Source: Chitinophaga pinensis
GTDB lineage: Bacteria; Bacteroidota; Bacteroidia; UBA4408
Assembly: GCA_945872355.1 (NCBI GenBank)
Contig: CAMBZU010000019.1
Location: 1-47,366, forward strand
DNA length: 47,366 nucleotides
Reading direction: 5' to 3'
Positions 1 through 7,989 of the stretch are shown piece after piece. The notes below the pieces were generated by a model. That model saw only the letters and a program-made list of their open reading frames with translations, searched no databases and had not been told where the DNA came from. Each line of letters opens with the position of its first letter. Within the stretch, counting starts at the first letter, position 1. Both the position numbers and the translations under genes were made by a program.

Positions 1-27
1 CATATTGGGATTATGTTTAGAATGAAT

Positions 28-951
28 TTATAAATCAAATGAAAATCTAATTACTATTTCGTTTGGTGGATAATTATATGTGCCAGTTTTTCCCATTACC
101 CTGTATTTGTGAATACGCCTTTTTCCAATATTTAAAATTGTTCCAGATACTGCAACCGCATTATGACTAATAGAATGCCAATCCCCTGTTAAAGTGCCCA
201 GAATAGGTAATGGAATAATAACCAAACCAGTTGACCAAGTATACCAGTTTAAGTTTGATAATTCATTCAATGGAATTATTTTTTTACAAATAGTAACGTT
301 TGGATATATTTCAATAATGTCTATGGCATGTGATGGTGAACACAAAAAAGTAAATTTATTATTTTCTTTACATACTAAGTCACACATTGCGTTAAGGCGC
401 AAAATAATGCTGTCAAATCTATTAATTGCAAAAGTTGACAATTTTTTTCTTAATGGGGTATAATCTAAGGCAAATGGAAAAATGTCCAACAATACAACTC
501 CCTTAATCGCCAAGTCGATCAATTTATCTGTTTTTGAGCCATTTACAACGCTGAAAGCATTACAAGGTGCACTAAAATAGTCAGTGCGATTGGTATGATT
601 AATATTATAAAAATATGTACCAGCAGTATCTGGTCGTGCCGCCTCGCCAATCATTATATATTTAATACATGGCTTCTCTATTTTACCCTTACCTTTTTCG
701 TCAAAAAATGGATGAGGATAATACCATTCTTCAGTTGGAAGAATTTGATTGCTGTTATTTTCTTTTTTTTTATTACATGGTTGAATGGGTCTTTTACTTC
801 GAGTATTAACCCCCCGGAAAATATCTAAATAATCTTCAACCATGTGTTCGCGATTAAGATATTCGCAATAGTCAGGCATTATAACACCTGCAGGTACTAT
901 CCCAGAAAAATGGGTTTTCCATAAATGTCCATATTCAGTTAGTGTTAGCAT
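28..951 (-). CDS. Hypothetical protein, possibly uracil-DNA-glycosylase-like fold
   Basis: 307-residue protein of uncertain function. The region around residues 97-118 (IMIGEAARPDTAGTYFYN) followed by a hydrophobic strand with an acidic residue (GVVLLDIFPFALD, 151-163) resembles the shape of uracil-DNA-glycosylase-like superfamily proteins: a strand ending in GE, a small-residue loop, an FY pair and a second hydrophobic strand. This is pattern resemblance only; I cannot assign a substrate. There is no signal peptide and no membrane segment, so it is probably cytoplasmic. It starts with ATG only 6 bases after the stop of the upstream metalloprotease gene, so the two are very probably one transcript and may act together. 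The C-terminal third (a strand-rich segment with NAVAVSG and GKTGTYNYPP) is not recognised. Confidence 0.7.
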   Translation of the reverse strand: MLTLTEYGHLWKTHFSGIVPAGVIMPDYCEYLNREHMVEDYLDIFRGVNTRSKRPIQPCNKKKENNSNQILPTEEWYYPHPFFDEKGKGKIEKPCIKYIMIGEAARPDTAGTYFYNINHTNRTDYFSAPCNAFSVVNGSKTDKLIDLAIKGVVLLDIFPFALDYTPLRKKLSTFAINRFDSIILRLNAMCDLVCKENNKFTFLCSPSHAIDIIEIYPNVTICKKIIPLNELSNLNWYTWSTGLVIIPLPILGTLTGDWHSISHNAVAVSGTILNIGKRRIHKYRVMGKTGTYNYPPNEIVIRFSFDL

Positions 952-957
952 AGTATT

Positions 958-2925
958 TTATTTATCAAAAAGATTAAATTTATGTAATAATTGAGTACTT
1001 TTATATTGATCCTCCGTAATTCCAAACCAACCTGGTTTAAGAATGCCCCCATTGGCTAATATATTATTATAATCCTCTTGAGTGATTTTTTTTGTATTAT
1101 CAAAATATTCATTTGGTTTAGAGCAATCAATATAATCATCAAAAAGTGTCTTGTTTTCTGATAATAAATAATCAAACATAACTTCGTCTTTCAAATAAAA
1201 TGCAGTCCTCAATTCTTTTAATTTTTCCAGAATTTCAGTTTTGCTTTTTTTGACAAGTAGCTGATAACATGCATAAGGATCGTTGATATCTTTTGGTGTT
1301 AGTTTAGTTAATACATCTAATGCTTCTGGCTCCTTTTCAATACACCAATATGCTATTAATTGAGCTAAGCCTTCTTTTGTTTTTTTATTTTTAAAATGAT
1401 ATCCTAAATTCCAAAATTGTTCTACTCCATTAGCTGCAGTATGAAGGGATATGTGTGTAAACCAGTGACCCAATTCATGCATCAGGACAACATGGCGCAA
1501 CAGTGTTATTTCTTCTGGAGTTCTATCTTCTCCATTTCTGTGTTTTTCAATCCTGTCTTTAAAAAGAATAATGATGCCTTCTTTGGTTTCAAATAAAAAT
1601 GGATCTTCATTTCTTTGTGTACCAAAATCGTAAATATATACTCCTAAGTAGTCCGGGTTTCCTTCCTCCTCATGACTCATGTTCAGTAAGGATGGAAATA
1701 TTTTACATGCAGTATCAAAATCATCGTAATAAATTTCAGGATATCTTCCAACCATAAGTCCGTTTTCATTAAATATTTTTCGTAACCATTCCATATTGAT
1801 TATTTCTTTTGGCCACAAACGATAAGCTTTTAGGCTAATTTCAGAGTTGGGTATCATCATATTATTAAAATACGGAATAAAATGATTTAGTATATCTAAT
1901 TGAATTTTATCATCATTCAAATTATCGGTTTTCATAAAGCCCATCAATTCATCCTTGGCCTTATTAGAGTTCGGATTAGATTTAATTTTTGCTAATAGCC
2001 TCAATTTTGTTTGACGAAAGTTTGAGGGAGTAAGCCCTTTTTCTGCCCATATCCTTTGTGCCTCATCATATAATTTCCTTTCAATTTTCCGCCATTTCTT
2101 ATCGGTGTCTCTATGATTCTTTACATCTAAATAAATATAGGAAGCTTCTTTTAATACTTCCACAAATTCAGTTTCACTATTATTTAGGTTTAATAACAAT
2201 TTCAATGCTTTTGCAAAGTCTTCAGGTTTATACAACCTTTCCAGATTAGAATATTCGCAAGCAATGCCCTCAATGGCAGTTATAAATCCTTCAACGTCAT
2301 CATCGGGTTCATTGGTTAAATAAGAAAAATTAGATTCTGGGGAATTATATTTTTTATCAATATCATCATTGTTGCAAATTGTTTTGCAATATGCAGGCAT
2401 TATTTCTGATAAATCCCTTCCTGTGTTTTGAATTTTTAAAATTATATCATGAATAATATCTAAAATAACATTTTCATCCTTTTTTATTTGTTTGGCAAAT
2501 CTGTGATAAATCCATTTCAATGTATTTTCATACCCATCTTTTTTATTATAAATATTTATCGCTTTCCAAGCTGGATTTTTAAACAAGAACATTAATTCTT
2601 CCTTGCATTTTTTATTAACTGAACTGTTTTCAATGTAATTAATACTTTTAAAATAATCTTCTATTTGCTTCTTTAGTGTAGGTATTGATGTTTTTTTGAC
2701 TACAAAACTCCTGATTAAGGTTACTGCAAGGTTGTAAATGTCATCTAATGGGTTGTCATTATTACCATCCTTTAGCTTGCTTTCATCATCATCAATTGCT
2801 ATATCTATTGTTTGTTTATATAAATCTATAAACCATTCTGCATCTTTTTTTGCCAGAGCTTCGATATGAGCTGTGATTTTTAATTTTCTTCTCTGTTCCA
2901 AGAATAATTGTTCAACTCTATTCAT
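958..2925 (-). CDS. Sigma-factor-like region joined to an HExxH zinc-metallopeptidase domain
   Basis: 655-residue protein. Residues 483-487 read HELGH, a zinc-metalloprotease motif (two histidine ligands and the catalytic glutamate), and E518 in TKEGLAQLIAYW is well placed as a third ligand, as in gluzincins. The N-terminal half has no obvious protease homology. Residues about 135-195 (DENVILDIIHDIILKIQN, then AYCKTICNN and an ID pair) resemble the conserved sequence of sigma-70 region 2 in ECF sigma factors (D-E/D-D-I-V-Q-E/D-V-F-L-K-L ... A-Y-L-x-T-I-A-x-N). A lysine-rich helical stretch follows to about residue 300. The sigma resemblance is an inference; the protease motif is directly visible. 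No signal peptide is seen, so it is probably cytoplasmic. It is the first gene of a two-gene operon with the 307-residue gene 6 bases downstream. A protease that controls or is controlled by a transcription-factor-like part is one possible reading. Confidence 0.75.
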   Translation of the reverse strand: MNRVEQLFLEQRRKLKITAHIEALAKKDAEWFIDLYKQTIDIAIDDDESKLKDGNNDNPLDDIYNLAVTLIRSFVVKKTSIPTLKKQIEDYFKSINYIENSSVNKKCKEELMFLFKNPAWKAINIYNKKDGYENTLKWIYHRFAKQIKKDENVILDIIHDIILKIQNTGRDLSEIMPAYCKTICNNDDIDKKYNSPESNFSYLTNEPDDDVEGFITAIEGIACEYSNLERLYKPEDFAKALKLLLNLNNSETEFVEVLKEASYIYLDVKNHRDTDKKWRKIERKLYDEAQRIWAEKGLTPSNFRQTKLRLLAKIKSNPNSNKAKDELMGFMKTDNLNDDKIQLDILNHFIPYFNNMMIPNSEISLKAYRLWPKEIINMEWLRKIFNENGLMVGRYPEIYYDDFDTACKIFPSLLNMSHEEEGNPDYLGVYIYDFGTQRNEDPFLFETKEGIIILFKDRIEKHRNGEDRTPEEITLLRHVVLMHELGHWFTHISLHTAANGVEQFWNLGYHFKNKKTKEGLAQLIAYWCIEKEPEALDVLTKLTPKDINDPYACYQLLVKKSKTEILEKLKELRTAFYLKDEVMFDYLLSENKTLFDDYIDCSKPNEYFDNTKKITQEDYNNILANGGILKPGWFGITEDQYKSTQLLHKFNLFDK

Positions 2926-3161
2926 ATATTTTTAAGTTTTATGAAATTAAGATTAATAGATAATTATTGATATTTTACTTTCACAGGCAAGCTAGATTCA
3001 AAAAGAGTTGTCAATTCCTGTGTTGCCATAATAGTAAATTTTATTTTTTAGATATTCAAAACTAAAGCAATCCAACCGATAAAAAAAATGTTTTTTATAA
3101 ATTGTTCTATTTTAATATTGTAGCACTGTTATTTTAAAATGCAAAGCAAAATCTTGAAATG

Positions 3162-3641
3162 TCACAAATTCCTTGTTAGTATATACTTCTTAAAATTTAA
3201 TGTAATACACTCCATTACAAATTCTTTATTTAAGGCAGGTTCTTTTTCAAAATCAATATCATCGTGTACCCAGTCATAATATTCTAATTCTGTACCTTCG
3301 TTATCATTTTCTATATTTTTAAATATTGCAGCATACTGCTTTTTTGCATTATAAGATTTTGTATAACCTAACGCTAACATCGGTTCAGCATTGTTTGGAT
3401 TTCTAATGTATTGCATGTGTATATAAAAAGGCTTTTCATGGTTCAATTGTATCATCAATTCAATTCTGCCTCTGGTATCATATTTTTGAGATAAAATTAC
3501 CTTTGTAGAAACATCAGTAAGTCCATCAAATTCTTTTGTGTATTCCTTGCACCAGCAAAGCAAGTCTTTATTCCATATTTCATAAGGAAAGAATTTCAAT
3601 TGACGCATTAAATCTTGTAATTCATTTTTCCAGGTTTCCAT
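3162..3641 (-). CDS. Unrecognised family protein, paralogue A of a local trio
   Basis: 159-residue soluble protein without signal peptide. It is a diverged paralogue of the proteins at 4365-4847 and 5093-5512. Shared architecture: N-terminal W/L/W pattern (WNKDLLCWCKEY here), a central strand pair ending in xMQY (CELQY in the other two), a tyrosine-rich Y-x-A-I segment, an acidic block with YYDWVHDDIDFE (Y-x-W-D-x-x-x-x in the others), and a C-terminal helix F-V-M-E-x-I-x-L-x-F-x-x-Y. I do not recognise the family and assign no function. It is on the opposite strand to the other two members and is more AT-rich. The small size and acidic C-terminus are compatible with an immunity, chaperone or antitoxin-like role, but no partner gene is visible beside it. 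Confidence 0.65.
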   Translation of the reverse strand: METWKNELQDLMRQLKFFPYEIWNKDLLCWCKEYTKEFDGLTDVSTKVILSQKYDTRGRIELMIQLNHEKPFYIHMQYIRNPNNAEPMLALGYTKSYNAKKQYAAIFKNIENDNEGTELEYYDWVHDDIDFEKEPALNKEFVMECITLNFKKYILTRNL

Positions 3642-4364
3642 AGTTTTTGTTTTTTAAGGTTTATAATGTTTTAAATCTGTAATTATTACTCTTCAGTATT
3701 AATAAACTGAAAACATCAATTTTTGTGACAATGAACTCATTTATTAATAAAAACTTTTTCAAGTTTCTATTTTCAACGATTTACTGTAATGAAAAAAACA
3801 TTCAAATAATATTTTTTTGAAATATTGTAACAAATTGAGAGGTGTTAGCTTTTAATATATAAATCTTTAAAAATTACCATTCTATCAAATATCAAAACTG
3901 CATGAGCTTGTAACATTTAAGTTCAGATAGCTAAAAAATAACCTTCCCTTGTTTAGGTTTTCTATATAGATACAACACCGATTTTAATTAATTAATATTA
4001 ATACTTTAAAGCCCTAAATATCATCAGCAACCCAAGAAATCAGTAAGAAACAATCAATTGGTCAGCAAAAAATGTCCTTTATCTAAAAAGGAATTTAATA
4101 GTCCTTATTCACTCTACACATTATTGCATAAGTTGAGCCTATGCCTTTTTGAAAAAATTCAATTAAATCAGGTCTTTACAAAGAATGATGATGCAATGAA
4201 ACAGTTGAATTTGTTCGATTGACAGTTGGACACTAGTGTTTGTAAGTGTAATCGGTATAAGTATGGAATTGATTTTAGAATCCCCAATCTGCAACAAGAA
4301 AAAAATATTAAACCTTTAAAATTAAATAAATCAAAATCTAATCAATCATTAAATACAAAGCAAC
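3642..4364. other. Gene-poor AT-rich gap with one unstarted open frame
   Basis: 723 bases between divergently transcribed paralogues A and B, so promoters for both should lie here. The plus strand holds one 70-codon open frame (4010-4222) ending in QLNLFD, with no ATG at its beginning and only an internal TTG at 4058. Its composition is lysine- and leucine-rich and somewhat protein-like (SLYTLLHKLSLCLFEKI), so it may be the tail of a decayed gene. A longer overlapping frame running to 4423 crosses the start of paralogue B and is a shadow. No RNA gene or clear repeat is seen. Confidence 0.5.
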
Positions 4365-4847
4365 ATGTCAAACTGGAAACAAAACCTTCAAAATTTATTA
4401 CAAATGCACGGAAACTATCCTAAAAAACAATGGTACGACAACCTCTCAAACTGGGCGCGTACATGGGCAAAAAACACTCAGCAAACTGGCTACAAGACGC
4501 ATGTAAGCTCCGGCTACCCTTATAAGGTAGTGATTACTGCCAAGAAGTATGGCATGGACACTACCTCTTTCATCTGCGAGTTGCAGTACAAAATTACTGA
4601 CAATAACCAACCGGCCTTATCTGTAAAAAGCGTGAAGGATTTTAAATTCGAATCCTACATTAAAGCTTGTATGACTGCAGAGGAGAGCGATGAAGATTTG
4701 GTGATGCAATATTACATTTGGGATGAATTTGAGCTCGATGGCGGGGAGGAAATATTTGCCGAGGGCTTTGTGACGGAAACCATTAGGCTGGCTTTCAAAA
4801 GATATCAGGAGTTCAGGAGTTCTTCAGCCAACGGCATCAGTTATTAA
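4365..4847 (+). CDS. Unrecognised family protein, paralogue B of a local trio
   Basis: 160-residue soluble protein, the best-formed member of the trio. Conserved points shared with paralogue C: W-x-x-L-x-x-W-x-x-x-W at residues 23-33, a G-x-x-T-x-V-S-x-x-Y-P-x-x-V segment, the block SFICELQYK, a YIKA segment, an acidic Y-x-W-D block, and a C-terminal V-x-E-T-I-R-L-x-F helix. Its base composition is visibly richer in G and C than that of paralogue A and of the flanking gaps, hinting at a different history. No signal peptide or membrane span is visible. Function unknown. The start ATG follows a long AT-rich leader. Paralogue C lies 245 bases downstream on the same strand, so co-transcription is possible. 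Confidence 0.7.
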   Translation: MSNWKQNLQNLLQMHGNYPKKQWYDNLSNWARTWAKNTQQTGYKTHVSSGYPYKVVITAKKYGMDTTSFICELQYKITDNNQPALSVKSVKDFKFESYIKACMTAEESDEDLVMQYYIWDEFELDGGEEIFAEGFVTETIRLAFKRYQEFRSSSANGISY

Positions 4848-4942
4848 ACAACAAAGATTGTGGTAAACAAATTAAAAACTTAACACGCAAAAACAATGCA
4901 ACAAGTGGTCAAGAAAAAACAGAACGGGAACTATGTTTAAAC

Positions 4943-5074
4943 ATGGTTAAAGCTGCTCACAGAGAGGAAGCAAAGCCTGTCCGCTTTTACGATGGGCGAT
5001 TTCTTTCGCGTGGGGTTGTGTCGCAAAAACATAAAAGTCTAAAGCATGAAAATGCTTGGTTGGCATACGCATAA
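4943..5074 (+). CDS. Possible 43-residue small protein between paralogues B and C
   Basis: An ATG-started frame of 43 codons sits between paralogues B and C and ends 18 bases before the start of C. The product is basic (runs such as QKHKSLKHENAW) with an aromatic centre (RFYDGRFLSRG). A 14-codon frame starting at 4896 ends two bases before it. The G/C content matches the neighbouring genes rather than the gaps. There is no homologue I recognise and no strong ribosome binding site, so it may be non-coding leader for paralogue C. Confidence 0.25.
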   Translation: MVKAAHREEAKPVRFYDGRFLSRGVVSQKHKSLKHENAWLAYA

Positions 5075-5092
5075 ATTTTAAATCAATTCATT

Positions 5093-5512
5093 ATGATTCA
5101 CACAGAAAAAAACGTTTTTAAAAATCTTCTCAGTTGGTCGCAGTGCTGGGCCGAAATAGTGGAACAGTATGGGTTTGATACCATCATTTCGAGTCACTAT
5201 CCCAAGCAGGTGCTTATACAGGCGATACCCAAAACGATGGTAACGCAGTCGTTTATTTGCGAGTTGCAATACAAAAAGGATGAGGCAAACACTACTTTTT
5301 TAAGTATCAGCAGTGTGAGCAAGTTAAATCACGGTGCCTACATCAAAGCTATACTAAAGGAACCTCAAATTACCGGTGATATGATATGGCCGTTTTATTT
5401 GTGGGATCATTACGACCTTTACGATGCCGACATATTTGATGAAAATACAGTAATGGAAACGCTAAGAATTATTTTTGAAATTTACTTTAGGCGCACCTAT
5501 GGTGTGGCTTAA
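5093..5512 (+). CDS. Unrecognised family protein, paralogue C of a local trio
   Basis: 139-residue soluble protein, shorter at the N-terminus than paralogues A and B by about 20 residues. It keeps the family core: L-L-S-W-S-Q-C-W-A, a G-F-D-T-I-I-S-S-x-Y-P-x-x-V segment, the near-invariant block SFICELQYK, GAYIKA, a FYLWDHYDLYD acidic-aromatic block, and a terminal V-M-E-T-L-R-I-I-F helix. The block SFICELQYK is identical to that in paralogue B, while paralogue A has only the residues QY at this place. Function unknown. Tandem and inverted copies within 2.4 kb indicate local duplication followed by divergence, as often seen for immunity or phage-variable genes, but this is inference. Confidence 0.65.
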   Translation: MIHTEKNVFKNLLSWSQCWAEIVEQYGFDTIISSHYPKQVLIQAIPKTMVTQSFICELQYKKDEANTTFLSISSVSKLNHGAYIKAILKEPQITGDMIWPFYLWDHYDLYDADIFDENTVMETLRIIFEIYFRRTYGVA

Positions 5513-6050
5513 TTGACTTTGATGGGACGCTTCGAAAATGTTTTTTTTATGAGCAAAGAATGCCGACTGCTACCTTGAGCTTGTTTGTGTTTGCCCCTAA
5601 ACAACAGCATTGAGAATCTGAACTGCCTTTTGCTTCGGTCGAAGCGGGTGGCTTGGCTTATTATTTTTCAATACTTCCATTGAGGGGTCTTGTGGTCATT
5701 TATCATACTAATTTAGTATTACAAAACTTTGCGTATAATGAGTCTTTTGAGTTTGGTTCTGTATTTGTTTAGGGAATAAATACTTGAATACAATCAGCTT
5801 GTTCATTTTTTATGAAGTGTGTTTGATTTAATGATGTCTTTTAAAGCTAATAGGCTTTTTGCCGGGGATTTTAACTCTTTAATTCATAACAATAAGGAAT
5901 ATATTGTTAAAAAATAATACTATCACCTCTAATTTGTGATCTTATCGAATTAGAATTAAAGGTTATAAAAACATTTGTTATTGATTCTATAGGCCAATTA
6001 GTTTTTCACTTTTTGCAGGAATTTCTCTCTGGATGCAACTTGTTAAGCAA
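5513..6050. other. 538-base gap without a gene
   Basis: No frame of believable length on either strand. It contains one short perfect hairpin at 5632-5645 (GCTTCG-GT-CGAAGC) just downstream of paralogue C, which is not followed by a T-run on the plus strand. The rest is AT-rich unique sequence with several TTTG tetramers but no promoter I would defend. Confidence 0.5.
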
Positions 6051-6599
6051 CTAAGGGGCAAGAACACCAAAATCTATATTTACTACGTATTCATCATAGC
6101 TGGGTATATTGCTTACCCTTTTAATCACTGAAATCCCTACAATATCTGGAAATTTTGGATTGTCCCCAGTCAACATTATTTCTTTGTGCTTTGGAGATCC
6201 GTCAAAAGATCTAATAATACTTTTAGCAATTTCTATTAGAGATAATCCAGATTTAACTGGCATAAAAGGTATACTAATTTCTCCCCAGATATTTTTATCT
6301 GGCGCCATTGCAGCTCTTTGGTCAAAATTCTTTTCTACAAATCCCTTAATGTCAAATTGTTCATCGTGTGGTAATTTATCATTATGAACCGAATGATTTA
6401 CTTTTGAGCATTCTAAAAGATAGTTTACATGATATAAAGCAATACTGGAAACAGTGCTATCAATTTTAACAGGGTTTAAACCGTGTTGTTTACGGTATAT
6501 ATTCAATTGATGTAAAACTTCTTTTTCTAATGGTAACTGCGAATAAGAAATTTCTATAACAAGAAAAAATAAAGCTGCCAATGTGATGATCTTTTTCAT
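6051..6599 (-). CDS. Secreted CAP-domain (SCP/PR-1-like) protein
   Basis: 182 residues. The first ~20 residues are a Sec signal peptide (KK, then a hydrophobic run, cleavage near SYSQ). The mature part has CAP-superfamily features: an opening helix LHQLNIYRKQHGLNPVKID, then SIALYHVNYLLEC with the histidine of the CAP cavity, a GE pair at NIWGEIS, the SPKHKEIML segment containing the second conserved histidine, and a closing strand VVNIDFG. CAP proteins are extracellular or periplasmic; their biochemical role in bacteria is mostly unsettled. The gene is monocistronic. A 13-bp motif upstream is shared with the 161-residue membrane protein gene further upstream on the same strand, which suggests joint regulation. 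Confidence 0.8.
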   Translation of the reverse strand: MKKIITLAALFFLVIEISYSQLPLEKEVLHQLNIYRKQHGLNPVKIDSTVSSIALYHVNYLLECSKVNHSVHNDKLPHDEQFDIKGFVEKNFDQRAAMAPDKNIWGEISIPFMPVKSGLSLIEIAKSIIRSFDGSPKHKEIMLTGDNPKFPDIVGISVIKRVSNIPSYDEYVVNIDFGVLAP

Positions 6600-6626
6600 A
6601 ATTCGTTGATTTTATAATTCAAAAGT

Positions 6627-6639
6627 ATAGATACTTCTA
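6627..6639 (-). promoter_or_regulatory. 13-bp motif shared with the neighbouring gene
   Basis: Read on the minus strand this is TAGAAGTATCTAT, 28-40 bases upstream of the CAP gene start. The same 13 bases occur at 7262-7274 upstream of the membrane protein gene, and both are preceded on the minus strand by an A/T tract and CCTA. The 12-mer has TAGA/TCTA palindromic ends, as an operator might. It could be an operator or an extended promoter; the identity of the two copies is directly visible. Confidence 0.45.
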
Positions 6640-6755
6640 CTAGGCAAAAAATGTTCAAAACATGTCAGTTACTAGGGTCTCTACACAAACAGTAGTGCCA
6701 ACAAATAAGCTTTTAAGCTACTATAAAACTTATCTAATAACTAACTCAATCCCTG

Positions 6756-7241
6756 TTAGCACAAATTATGAAGAATAAACTGTATTGCTGAATAAAACCC
6801 TATATACATGGCCACTAAACAAATTAAATAAACATAGTGGCTTTTTAGTCTTCTTAGTAATGGTACTTTCATTTGCTGTTTTATTGCGTCATTGAAGATA
6901 GAGACCCTATCACTTTCTACTACATATGCTGGATCTTCTGGGAAATATGGATCACCGCCCTCTATCTCTAAACAAGTTGAAAGATAGCATTCTTCCAATA
7001 TACAGGTTTCTAAAACACTGTTACGTATTTCTAAAACTATCCTTAGATCACGGCAGATAAAAAGAGAGAGAATAAAAGGAAGATGATAGAGAGGTAAATA
7101 ATATTGGACGAAAGCAGCAAAAATAATTGTTGTTGCAATAAAATAAGCGGGGATTCCGCTTGGAAGACTAAAAGTACCAAGAATGTATCCGCTCTTTTTG
7201 TGTTTGTCCAAATAGCCGAGATAGATGTTTGTAATTTCCAT
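6756..7241 (-). CDS. Small hypothetical membrane protein
   Basis: 161 residues with hydrophobic segments at about 28-63 (GIPAYFIATTIIFAAFVQYYLPLYHLPFILSLFI, likely two spans) and at the C-terminus (YVYLICLVAMYIGFYSAIQFI). Between them lies a ~65-residue hydrophilic loop rich in acidic residues and cysteines (ETCILEECYLSTC) with a PYFPEDPAY segment. No signal peptide and no family recognised. It is transcribed in the same direction as the CAP gene 156 bases downstream but has its own copy of the shared 13-bp upstream motif, so the two are probably separate transcripts under common control. Confidence 0.6.
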   Translation of the reverse strand: MEITNIYLGYLDKHKKSGYILGTFSLPSGIPAYFIATTIIFAAFVQYYLPLYHLPFILSLFICRDLRIVLEIRNSVLETCILEECYLSTCLEIEGGDPYFPEDPAYVVESDRVSIFNDAIKQQMKVPLLRRLKSHYVYLICLVAMYIGFYSAIQFILHNLC

Positions 7242-7261
7242 ATTTTTTATTTAATGCTAAA

Positions 7262-7274
7262 ATAGATACTTCTA
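7262..7274 (-). promoter_or_regulatory. Second copy of the shared 13-bp motif
   Basis: TAGAAGTATCTAT on the minus strand, 21-33 bases upstream of the membrane protein start. It is identical to the copy at 6627-6639. The two copies and their similar distance to a start codon are the reason for calling it regulatory. Confidence 0.45.
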
Positions 7275-7293
7275 ACTTAGGAAAAAAAAGTTT

Positions 7294-7327
7294 TACTAAA
7301 AAAGTTCCCTAAGGACCCTTTTTAGTA
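7294..7327. terminator. Hairpin upstream of the small membrane protein gene
   Basis: Inverted repeat TACTAAAAA (7294-7302) / TTTTTAGTA (7319-7327) with partly pairing GTTCC/GGAC inside. On the minus strand it is followed by AAAACTTTTTTTTCC, so it could stop minus-strand transcription entering the membrane protein gene, or act in its leader. There is no minus-strand gene just upstream for it to terminate, so the role is uncertain. Confidence 0.35.
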
Positions 7328-7350
7328 GAATTGAAGTTTTAAAATTAAGC

Positions 7351-7640
7351 GTTAGCCTAACGGAAGCCTTCAGCCGTTTGACAAATACCTCTAACAGCTT
7401 TAATGCTGGCTACTAGCGAAAGATGCTATTCATATATCAACCTATCCTAAGTATCATAGCTTTTTGGAGAATTTGAATTCTATAGGTAGATCACAAGTAA
7501 CGTATCACTTTGATTCGATTACTAACTCTAAATCATTCTATAAGTTTAGTAAAATAGATAATGAAGTAATGCCACAATTCTATCTTCTTGAAAGAAATTC
7601 TCATAAGGAATAGCTCTTGGCGAGAGCCTCCAGCCATTTG
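7351..7640. repeat. Pair of related 20-bp palindromic repeats flanking an unstarted frame
   Basis: Copies at 7361-7380 (CGGAAGCCTTCAGCCGTTTG) and 7621-7640 (CGAGAGCCTCCAGCCATTTG) match at 16 of 20 positions, and each is immediately preceded by or overlaps a small hairpin (CGTTAG-C-CTAACG; GCTCT-TGGCG-AGAGC). Between them is a 69-codon plus-strand frame, 7404-7613, with no start codon near its beginning but a protein-like C-terminal part (KIDNEVMPQFYLLERNSHKE). This could be a decayed gene or small mobile unit. The gap 7242-7989 holds no intact gene. Confidence 0.35.
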
Positions 7641-7709
7641 TAATAAGTAATGTGATGCTCCAAGACCACACATAGTAATCACGCAAGCGGAGCGCAAAAA
7701 AATGAGAAC

Positions 7710-7740
7710 AAAAGCGGCGGCAAAAGTTTCCGCTTTTTTT
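7710..7740 (+). terminator. Rho-independent terminator-like hairpin
   Basis: Stem AAAAGCGG (7710-7717) / CCGCTTTT (7730-7737) followed by further T residues. It closely resembles the terminator after the tRNA gene at 38523-38550. No intact plus-strand gene lies directly upstream, so it is probably left from the decayed sequence at 7404-7613. Confidence 0.55.
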
Positions 7741-7907
7741 ATGCCAAAAAAACGAGGAGTAAACTAATTCATTTCAACATAAGTTGGACGTTTTAAGTAC
7801 CAAAATTCATCAGCCTGATTAAATTGACACATTAATTCGTCCCGAAGTTTCGGAAGCAACAGGCGCTAATCTGTAAAATATCTAATCCTCAAAAAATATT
7901 TTTAATA

Positions 7908-7943
7908 TTTGTTGCAAGCAAACGCTTTTGTGGTTTATCTTTG
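7908..7943 (+). promoter_or_regulatory. Bacteroidota-type promoter for the SGNH gene pair
   Basis: TATCTTTG at 7936-7943 fits the Bacteroidota -7 consensus TAnnTTTG, and TTTGTTG at 7908-7914 supplies a -33 TTTG/TTG at roughly the expected spacing. It lies 46 bases before the start codon of the first SGNH gene. Confidence 0.55.
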
Positions 7944-7989
7944 CAATGTTATTACGTAAAGCACTCCCCATTCTTACATTTAAATTAGC

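Noticed and set aside
4010-4222. A gene of 70 codons ending in QLNLFD
   Set aside because: It has no ATG at its beginning and no ribosome binding site; kept only as a possible decayed remnant.
4226-4423. 65-residue plus-strand frame
   Set aside because: It overlaps the start of paralogue B out of frame, is lysine/serine/asparagine-rich and has no family resemblance.
7702-7767. 21-residue frame across the terminator-like hairpin
   Set aside because: It is short, lysine/alanine-rich by chance of the hairpin sequence, and has no support.
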